From Tritrichomonas musculus (Eukaryota; Parabasalia; Tritrichomonadida; Tritrichomonadidae): a DNA stretch of 64,000 nucleotides. This document shows, piece by piece, positions 54,123-61,540 of this stretch; the first letter of the stretch is position 1; every line of letters starts with the position of its first letter. Made by a program: the position numbers and the translations under genes. The notes below the pieces were generated by a model. It was not told where the DNA came from. It saw nothing but the letters and a program-made list of their open reading frames with translations, and ran no database searches. The stretch covers positions 5,766,001 through 5,830,000 of the forward strand of contig JAPFFF010000003.1 of assembly GCA_039105265.1 (NCBI GenBank). The letters are read 5' to 3'.

Positions 54123-54527
54123 TTACTTTTATTTTTTATTTTATTTTGATTTGTTTAAATAAAACTTAGTTTTTTTTCAATTGATGATTTTTGATCTTTG
54201 TTTTTTTTTTTTGTTAATCATATCTTGTTATCATCCAAAAAAAATATTGTTATTTCTTCTTTTCAAACAATAAAGAACATGTTTTTAATACTTTTGAAAA
54301 AATGTATTTCCGGATATTCGAAATTAGATATATAAAAAGTCAAATGATAATCCATATGAAATATAAATATAAAAGATAAAAGTAAAATTCTTTGATTTTG
54401 CTATCATAGTAAGTATTAATAAGCATTATTAAAAAAAGATTAAATAAAGAAAACGAAATTTCAATAAAAAAATCTATTTTATTTATATATTAGAGATAGA
54501 TAGAATGGATAGAAAAAGAATAATTAA
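54123..54527. other. AT-rich intergenic region between convergent genes
   Basis: About 400 bases between the 3' ends of the cyclase and the caspase-fold gene; T-tracts only. Confidence 0.55.
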
Positions 54528-55346
54528 TTAATTGAAAAAGATTGGTTTTTCGCTTAGTTCTTTGTTTGTAAATTCGCAATCGAATTCTTCATTGAAACGA
54601 TTAAGAGATGGATTCATTCTTTCAATAAGACGATTTGGTGTAATGTTGGGGCAATCACTAGTGATCTTGCAGAAGTAATAAGTGAAAATTCCGTGTGATC
54701 TTTTGACTTCTTTAGATTCAATATCTCCAATTTTCTTGACTGAGAAAGAAATTGTATTTGTGCATCCATCTATATCAAAAACAGATCCACCACCAAGGCA
54801 ATCGGTGATAAACATTACACGAGCTTTTCCATTGCAATTTGACGTAATTGTTTCATTGATGTAGCTTTTTGAGAGGCTTCCATTATTGAATTCAATTCCT
54901 TCAGAGTTATCATCTCTTCCAGAATAGAAAACAGTTAAAGCTTGGCTAGTATTCTTCATGAAAAATCCGAGGAATGTTGTAAATTCTTCGCTTCGAGAAT
55001 TATAAAGATAGAAAACTTTGAATCCAAGTCGATGATGCTTCAAACCAACAAGATATCCATCATTTAATGGGCCAACACCGAGTTCTTTGTCTTCTTCATC
55101 ATAATCGTTAATTAATATAAAGCAAACTTTGTTAAGATCGCTAATTTGAATGATTGATGATGATTTGTCATTTAAGCACATTCCAATTCTTCCAAAAGAC
55201 TTTAGAAGAATTTTGTGAGTTGAGACTTTTCTAACCTTTTGGAATTGCTTACTTGTAAATTCATTATCTTTGAGGTCAAGTTTGGTTGAACGGTGTTCAT
55301 AATGTGGATGCTTTTGTTTTCTGTCTGGTGTGTCGACGTATTGCAT
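54528..55346 (-). CDS. Caspase/metacaspase-fold (C14-like) protein, probably inactive
   Basis: The 272-residue protein shows the caspase-like core: a first strand KVCFILINDYDEE at about 74-86, GYLVGLKHHRLGFKVFYLYN (the usual 'D...L...LGF.V' helix-strand unit) at about 98-117, ALTVFYSGRDD at about 137-147, and RVMFITDCLGGGS at about 176-188. The nucleophile position is Cys183 (TDCLGGGS, family DCCHSG). Where active family members have the catalytic His in YSGHG, this one has Arg144 (YSGRD). It thus looks like a pseudo-enzyme, or one with a shifted catalytic pair. Around 65 basic, charged N-terminal residues precede the fold; there is no death-fold or p10-like extra domain that I recognise. An initiator-like TCATA lies 11 bases before the ATG. 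It converges on the cyclase gene. Confidence 0.65.
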   Translation of the reverse strand: MQYVDTPDRKQKHPHYEHRSTKLDLKDNEFTSKQFQKVRKVSTHKILLKSFGRIGMCLNDKSSSIIQISDLNKVCFILINDYDEEDKELGVGPLNDGYLVGLKHHRLGFKVFYLYNSRSEEFTTFLGFFMKNTSQALTVFYSGRDDNSEGIEFNNGSLSKSYINETITSNCNGKARVMFITDCLGGGSVFDIDGCTNTISFSVKKIGDIESKEVKRSHGIFTYYFCKITSDCPNITPNRLIERMNPSLNRFNEEFDCEFTNKELSEKPIFFN

Positions 55347-55354
55347 TTGGTTTT

Positions 55355-55359
55355 TATGA
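55355..55359 (-). promoter_or_regulatory. Initiator-like TCATA of the caspase-fold gene
   Basis: TCATA on the minus strand fits TCA(+1)Y(T/A); its A is 11 bases upstream of the ATG at 55346. Confidence 0.45.
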
Positions 55360-55825
55360 AAATGATATGATAAAATGTATTTATCATTTACTATTATAAA
55401 CTTTATTTGCTTATAAAAATAAAAATAATCATTGAAATATATTGAAACAAATTGATAAGATAAAAAATAATATATTCAATAAATTTTTATTAATTGAATA
55501 TTTCAATTATGATTATATTTTTTTTTGAAAAATAAAAATGTTAATATATATTGAGGAAAACAGAAAACCTAGCTTAACATGATATATTTTCTTATAAAAA
55601 TAATAATTATCATATTAGAACATAAATAATATAATTAGATAAAATGAATCAAAACATTTTTTGAAAATGAAAATACACCTTATTATATATGAGGGATAAA
55701 TTGATTTTTTTCATTCCTATCACAAAGATTAGTCGAATTCTTTACAGTGATTGTATTGAATAGTCAAGAATTATATTAATATTATATATAATATATTATG
55801 TATAAATATCTTCATTTATCCAATT
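55360..55825. other. AT-rich intergenic region upstream of the tRNA
   Basis: About 470 bases of A/T-rich sequence with no gene or repeat that I can support. Confidence 0.5.
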
Positions 55826-55899
55826 GCCTTCGTAGCTCAACCGGCTAGAGCATAAGACTCTTAATCTTGGGGTTGCGGGTTCGAGTCCCGCCGGAGGCT
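55826..55899 (+). tRNA. tRNA-Lys (anticodon CTT)
   Basis: A full cloverleaf can be drawn in 74 bases. Acceptor GCCTTCG pairs with CGGAGGC with one T-G pair; the D stem is GCTC/GAGC; the anticodon stem TAAGA/TCTTG encloses loop CTCTTAA with anticodon CTT; a 5-base variable loop follows, then GCGGG-TTCGAGT-CCCGC as the T arm, which includes box B. Box A (TAGCTCAACCGG) is also intact. The CCA is not encoded. It decodes AAG. There is no intron. It stands alone, on the plus strand, in a region of AT-rich DNA. Confidence 0.96.
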
Positions 55900-55903
55900 A
55901 TTC

Positions 55904-55909
55904 TTTTTT
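55904..55909 (+). terminator. RNA polymerase III T-tract terminator
   Basis: A run of six T begins four bases after the last tRNA base, as expected for Pol III termination. Confidence 0.8.
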
Positions 55910-56057
55910 GATTCTTTTGTAATGTGAGATTTAGTATAGAGTTATTCAAATTTTTTTTAGTCTTATTTTATTTATGATTTTATATAATTAGTTTTAAAAA
56001 TGTGAGAAATAAAAGGTTTATCAATTTGAAAGCTTTTCGATAAATTGTTCTTCGATG

Positions 56058-56584
56058 CTAGGCTTTTGTGTCCAAACGAGTTTGTATTCAAAAAGTATCC
56101 AATGGATACTCATTTTTGTTCGTTATTTTTTGAGAGAATTTGAGGATCCAAAATAGCCAAAATGGACACTTTAATTCAATCTTGGATACACCTTTCAATT
56201 TTCATTGATTATTTTGAATGTATATTTCGTTTGACCAATTATATCGCTCCAAATTTACATTGAATTTTATTTTTTATTTCAAATGTTGATCTTCTTGGTC
56301 AAAATCATTCTTAGTGAATTTGAAAAGTTTATAATTCATATTTGAGAGGTTTTTTAAAAATTCAGAATAGTAGGTGTTTAAGACATTTATTATTGCTTTT
56401 TTTCTGATATTAATGAGTTTATTAAAGTAAAAATAAAGTATCCAATAAAAAATTTTTAGGATACTTCAACACAAATCTTTGAATAAAATACTAAATAAAA
56501 AAGCAGTTTTATGTCCACAAAAAGTGACAGCTTTTTACAAAAAGTCGAAAATGGACACTCAGTTCACTGGATACAAAAGCCTAG
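56058..56584. mobile_element. Small non-autonomous element with 8-bp target duplication
   Basis: Ends read CTAGGCTTTTGTGTCCA on the left and CTAGGCTTTTGTATCCA inwards from the right. The sequence CTTCGATG is duplicated exactly outside both ends (56050-56057, 56585-56592). The interior is filled with scattered copies, in both orientations, of GGATAC(T) and TGGACACT, for example near 56096, 56162, 56193, 56429, 56459 and 56552. At 527 bp it encodes nothing. An 8-bp duplication points to hAT-like or similar enzymes rather than the TA-using elements elsewhere in the window. Confidence 0.78.
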
Positions 56585-56592
56585 CTTCGATG

Positions 56593-56987
56593 TAAAATTA
56601 CGATAAAAAAAAAAATTTGGAAATTTATTTAATAATCAATGATATATGTTAAAAAACATTTTTTTCTCTCTGATGAATTAATTTATCATTTTCAAAGACA
56701 TAAAATAAGTCCAATCAAAAAGTCAAATAATTTTTATACTATGTCGGTTTAAATCAAAATTTTTCAATTTTTTTCTAACAATAAAATCAATTCACTAAAA
56801 CTTATTATTTTCAAATGAATAAATTATTTTATATCATAATCGTGTTAAATGAACTATCTCATCTTTATTTCTCATTCTCTCAAAATTCTATGAATTCATA
56901 TGTGATCATGAAATAAAATATAGTGAAAAAAAAAATTTCTATTCAAAACTAAAATTTTATATTATCTTTGAATTCTCCATTATATTG
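56593..56987. other. AT-rich intergenic region
   Basis: About 400 bases between the small element and the phosphatase gene; no feature seen except A/T tracts. Confidence 0.5.
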
Positions 56988-58109
56988 ATGACAGATCCAT
57001 CAAGTGCAGACATTTTAGCTTTTGCTATAAAGCAGTTCACGCCACTTCTTAACTTTGACATTAATGAGGACTTACCTAAGATTGGAAAAGAAATTCCTAT
57101 TCCCCAATTTCGAGAATCTGATCTAAAACTCTTACTTCAAAATGTGATTGAAACATTCAAATCTAACTATCCCATCGTTAAAGTCCGTACGCCTGTTTAT
57201 GTTATAGGTGATCTACATGGAAACTTTGTTGATTTTCTTAGAATATTCAATTCTATTAAAGATCCTTTTTCAAAGACTTTCTTGTTTTTAGGTGATTATG
57301 TTGATAGAGGTCAATTTCAAACAGAGACAGTAACTTTATTACTTACACTAGCGGTTCAATACCCTTCAAATTTTATTTTGCTAAGAGGTAATCATGAATT
57401 TTCAGATGTAAACATGCAAAGTGGGTTTTATGAAGAAATTAGCCAAACTTATTCACAAGAGATATTTGATTTATTCAATGAAGTTTTTGCATATTTACCA
57501 TTTGTGGCAATAATAGGTAATGATATTCTTTGTCTTCATGGTGGAATTGGTCCAAATTTAAAGTTTATACAACAAGTTCAAAACATTCAATTTCCATATT
57601 ACTCTTGTGATAAAGATAAAGAAATTCAAGAATTACTCTGGTCTGATCCTTCATTTTGTATAGAAGGATTCTCTATAAATCCTCGTGGAGTTGGTTCTCT
57701 TTATGGGCAAGTTGCTCTTTCTTCATTCTTAGATTCTAATCAAATGAGAGTTCTAATTCGAGGACATGAGCCCACGAAATCAGGTGTTGAGTCAGATCCT
57801 CGCCGTCTTGTTTATACTATTTTTAGCTCAAGTGGTTATATAGACCAGGAGAGCATGGGAGGCTTCATGCAAATTTCTAGAGAAGGCGAAATGAAAGCTT
57901 ACACATTTCAACCAATTGTGAATTTAAAACGAGAAGATGCTGTATTCTATACACCAATCCATCAGAAGTCAAGAAATAAAATCAAAAGCGTGAGAAGCTT
58001 CAGAGGCAATCCTAATATGTTGTCGCAGGGAGCAATCCAAACTCAAAAGCAAAAGAAAAGATTCATTACTGAGGAAGAAATGCAAGATCAAACAAATCCA
58101 CAATGTTAA
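56988..58109 (+). CDS. PPP-family serine/threonine protein phosphatase (PP1/PP2A-like)
   Basis: The 373-residue protein has the complete metal and catalytic set of the PPP family: GDLHGN (about 76-81), GDYVDRG (about 108-114), RGNHE (about 140-144), LHGGIGP (about 187-193), the WSDP block (LLWSDPSF) and RGHEPTKSGV, with IFSSSGYID near the end. It hydrolyses phosphoserine/threonine with two metal ions. PP1 usually reads RGNHECxxINxxYGFYDE; here it is RGNHEFSDVNMQSGFYEE, so this is a divergent member, typical of the lineage-specific PPP expansions of trichomonads. It lacks EF hands or TPRs. About 50 basic, Gln-rich C-terminal residues follow the core. A TTG precedes the ATG at 56988, which is taken as the start. 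It converges on the hydrolase gene. Confidence 0.9.
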   Translation: MTDPSSADILAFAIKQFTPLLNFDINEDLPKIGKEIPIPQFRESDLKLLLQNVIETFKSNYPIVKVRTPVYVIGDLHGNFVDFLRIFNSIKDPFSKTFLFLGDYVDRGQFQTETVTLLLTLAVQYPSNFILLRGNHEFSDVNMQSGFYEEISQTYSQEIFDLFNEVFAYLPFVAIIGNDILCLHGGIGPNLKFIQQVQNIQFPYYSCDKDKEIQELLWSDPSFCIEGFSINPRGVGSLYGQVALSSFLDSNQMRVLIRGHEPTKSGVESDPRRLVYTIFSSSGYIDQESMGGFMQISREGEMKAYTFQPIVNLKREDAVFYTPIHQKSRNKIKSVRSFRGNPNMLSQGAIQTQKQKKRFITEEEMQDQTNPQC

Positions 58110-58493
58110 TTTATTTATTATAAAGTACAGTGTGTTTATCTTTAATTCGAACCAAGAAAATTAGATGTATAAAGAAATTTGAATATGTTTTTCTTTCTTT
58201 TTATTATTATATATTTTTGAATCTTTTAAAAGATTTACAATTTTTATATTATTAAAAAAATATCATTTTCACTGACTTTTTTTTCTATTTGTTCATTATA
58301 TTTAATATGACTTAAAAATATTTATGTTGGTCTTTATGAAGTAAAACAAAAGTCAAAAAAAAAAATTAAGTTATATAAAGAGATGTAATTTATTAAGATA
58401 TTAACAATCGCATAACAATCAAGTAACAAAATATCATCTAATCAAAATATATGATTGTGCTTAAATCATAAAATTATAATTAAATACAATAAA
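58110..58493. other. AT-rich intergenic region between convergent genes
   Basis: About 380 bases of A/T-rich 3' flank shared by two convergent genes. Nothing else seen. Confidence 0.55.
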
Positions 58494-59528
58494 TTAATTT
58501 GGCTGTTTCTTGTAATAATTGCCAATTGCATGCCGAAATCCTTCACGCAAAAACGTTTTAGCATCCTTTGTCATTGATGTAAAATAAAAAACATCAAACC
58601 CATGAAAACAGCCCTGATATGTTTTCAAAAAAGTTTCTACTCCAGCTGATTTCAAATTATTCATGTACTGGATTGTTTCGTCATAAAATGGGTCAATTGA
58701 TCCAACATATGATAAAGCTGGTGGGAGATTGGTGTAATCTAATTCTCTTGCTGGAGATGCATATTTTGGAACGTTGTCTGTGCCATAAAGTTCGCCCAAG
58801 TATAATTTCCAAGCTTCTGTGTTGGATTTTGTATTCCAAATAGGAGCATCATTATTTTGAGATGAATTTGTGATCATTCTATCATCCATCATTGGAAATA
58901 TCGGCATGTGAAAAGCAACAGAAACCTCCCCTTTATCTCTAGCCAGTAGTACCAAAGCAATTGTTAAACCGCCGCCAGCACTGTCTCCACCAACAAATAA
59001 TTGATCGTCACGAATTCCATATTCTTTTGAATGATTCTTCATCCAAAGAATTGCTAGATAGCAGTCTTCCAGAGATGCTGGATATGGTGCGTCAAGTGAA
59101 GTTCTATAATCAGGGGAAACAACAACACAACCAAATTCTGATGCAAAATCGTCAATATAATGGATGTCAATTTCAGGCATGCTTAATGCGTAACCTCCGC
59201 CATGAATCCAAAACAATCCTGGAGCATTTTCTTTAGCTTTCTTTGGAATAAAAACGCATATGCGAAGTTTGGTGCCATCATTTCTCTCAACATAAACGTC
59301 ATGACGAACAGAATGTTTGGTATGAAAAAGAATAAATGCAGTATGGCGAAGTAAAAAATTGCAGAATTTGAATTTGAATTTATTAAAATTAGGCCAAAAT
59401 GTTCGTACAACAATGCCAATAGCTCTTAACTCTGAATGAATCATATGATTTCCTATATTATAATGTTGTAGGCATGCAAATAAGACTATACTTAATAAAA
59501 GAATGATCAAGATCCAAAACTTTTTCAT
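58494..59528 (-). CDS. Alpha/beta hydrolase, HSL-type esterase/lipase, membrane-anchored
   Basis: The 344-residue protein starts at the ATG at 59528; the frame is open upstream but its first codon is TTG and that part lies in a repeat. The start gives a strong N-terminal hydrophobic segment (KFWILIILLLSIVLFACL), a signal anchor or signal peptide. The catalytic domain has the oxyanion HGGGYALS of the hormone-sensitive-lipase family, nucleophile Ser in GGDSAGGGL, a late Asp in GSIDPFYDE and the His in CFHGFDVF. Layout and length resemble arylacetamide deacetylase-like esterases, which sit in the ER membrane and hydrolyse small acyl esters or lipids. The substrate is unknown. The 5' end lies 12 bases from the edge of the inverted-repeat element at 59540, so its promoter may be inside that element. 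Confidence 0.88.
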   Translation of the reverse strand: MKKFWILIILLLSIVLFACLQHYNIGNHMIHSELRAIGIVVRTFWPNFNKFKFKFCNFLLRHTAFILFHTKHSVRHDVYVERNDGTKLRICVFIPKKAKENAPGLFWIHGGGYALSMPEIDIHYIDDFASEFGCVVVSPDYRTSLDAPYPASLEDCYLAILWMKNHSKEYGIRDDQLFVGGDSAGGGLTIALVLLARDKGEVSVAFHMPIFPMMDDRMITNSSQNNDAPIWNTKSNTEAWKLYLGELYGTDNVPKYASPARELDYTNLPPALSYVGSIDPFYDETIQYMNNLKSAGVETFLKTYQGCFHGFDVFYFTSMTKDAKTFLREGFRHAIGNYYKKQPN

Positions 59529-59539
59529 ACAAATACATT

Positions 59540-61072
59540 CACTCAATTTCTTAGAAACCCAAAAAAAAGTCAGATTTTTGTGGGTTTGGGTTGAAGAAAT
59601 TAGGTAATCCCAAAAGAAACGAAACCCAAACAAACCAAGTCAAATCCAAATCTTTAAAAAATGATTTAGACTTAATATTTTATCTCTTTGACCTCCGACT
59701 ACTTGCATATATAGAATATTTATTTATTATTAATGATATATTTATTTAATACATTTATTAAAATATTAAATTTTCTAACGGTACGTTTTGAGATATTATC
59801 AAACAATTTTAAGCCCAAAAAACAAAAATTCAATGGTTTATGACAATTTTAATGAGAAAGTAATGAAAATATTTTTCATCAAAAACAAAGGAAATTCGAT
59901 AAATTATGCATGAAAATGCAAATTATTATCAAGTGGCGGTATTATTAAGAAAGATTACACTGCTAAGAATCGCCACAAATGAGTACAATCCCAGTTATTT
60001 CATAACTCTAAAAAGATTCAAAATTTGAAAAAGCAAGCAGCAATATGATGTAATCTACAAGCTTTCACCTTTGTATAATTGGTTATTTTATAAGCATTGC
60101 TCTACAAAAGATGGAACAAATTTTCAGTTTTGAAAAGCTATTCAATCATCTTTTACTACTTGTTTTTAACGTATTTATCGTGTTAAAAGACTATTTTGCG
60201 TACCAAATTTTACTTATTTGCAAATGATATGAGTTGAAAATCATATATTCATTTTTTACAAAGATAAAAAAGTAATACCTAAAAACTTTGGTAAAATAAT
60301 ACGTATTATATTTATATGGTTTATTAAAATAGAGCTTTTTTAAATACTTATCGAAATAAACATAATATATTAAAGATTTTGATATTATCAATTTTACAAT
60401 GCTTCTCTCAATTTATTCGTTTTTTTGTTCATACCATTTTGGCCCACCAAATATTGTGATGAAAAAATTGAATTACTCTCTCAAAAGCACAACTATTCTA
60501 AAATTAATCCCTAATATGTTTTATATCTATAAAAATAAATACAAAAAAAAGCTCAGTTAAAATTTTTATCTGAAAATAATTTTGTGATAACTCATTGATT
60601 TCCCTGAAATATTTTAAATTTTGATAGTGGTCTCATAAAATATAAATTTTATATTTGCAAAATATCTATAAAATCAAATCAAAAAATGAAAGAATATAAA
60701 TATGGTCTTGCTAGTAATTAAAATTTACATTTGAAAAAATATAAAACTCATTATGCAAATAAATAGTTATATCAAAACCCAAGATTTTTAATGAAAATAA
60801 CAAAAACAAAGATATCTTAATTATTTTACCGTGAGCGCGTGATATTTTTTAAAATTATATATAAATATTTAATGCTGCAAAATATAAAATGTTAAAAATG
60901 TATTGTTAAAATATGAAATAATTTCGATATAATTTTTTTTACAATTTTAGTTTTTGTTGGGTTTATATGATATATAGAGGCCAACCGACTTACATATAAT
61001 ATCTAAAATAAAAACCCACCACAAAAACAAAAATTGCGGTTTTTGGGTTTTTGAACCCAAGGAAATTGAGTG
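59540..61072. mobile_element. Putative non-autonomous inverted-repeat element upstream of the hydrolase
   Basis: CACTCAATTTC at 59540-59550 has its inverse at 61062-61072, and both arms continue with matching AAACCCAAAAA and a GATTTTTG/AATTTTTG block leading to GTGGGTTT, with small gaps, over about 55-65 bases. ATT lies outside both ends (59537-59539, 61073-61075), a possible 3-bp target duplication. CACT-type ends with 3-bp duplications recall the CACTA group, but the similarity is slight. The interior of about 1.4 kb is A/T-rich with no gene; the 66-codon frame at 60191 is noise. Confidence 0.5.
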
Positions 61073-61540
61073 ATTATAAAAAACGATTTTTTATAATGTA
61101 TAAACTTTTTTGGTTCATTCGATGTATTCACATAAAAGCTAGCCAAAAATCATGTATGTAAATGCCTGATTAAATGTGAATTTTTCTATTGAATATTCTA
61201 AATGTTAATTTTGTATTTAAGTTATTCATATTTTATTAATCTAATGAATATTTATTATTTAATATTATCAAATTTTATTAGCATGCATGATCAAAGTAAA
61301 TAAATTAAAAACAAGAGTTATTCTCCAATTGTTCTGTGACTAATAAATCATAATCAGCAAAGCAACAAACAAAAAAAATAGAACTCAGCCGCATAATGAA
61401 TTTAGTTAAAGAAAATAAGTTAAAATATTTTGATTTAACAAATCATTTTATATATTAATTTTTAATTTTAAACAAACATTATTTTTTAAATTTTTTAGAC
61501 TTCTTCATTAAAACACTTCCACACACTATATATCATTTTT
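61073..61540. other. AT-rich intergenic region
   Basis: About 470 bases between the inverted-repeat element and the 3' end of the WD40 gene; no feature seen. Confidence 0.5.
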
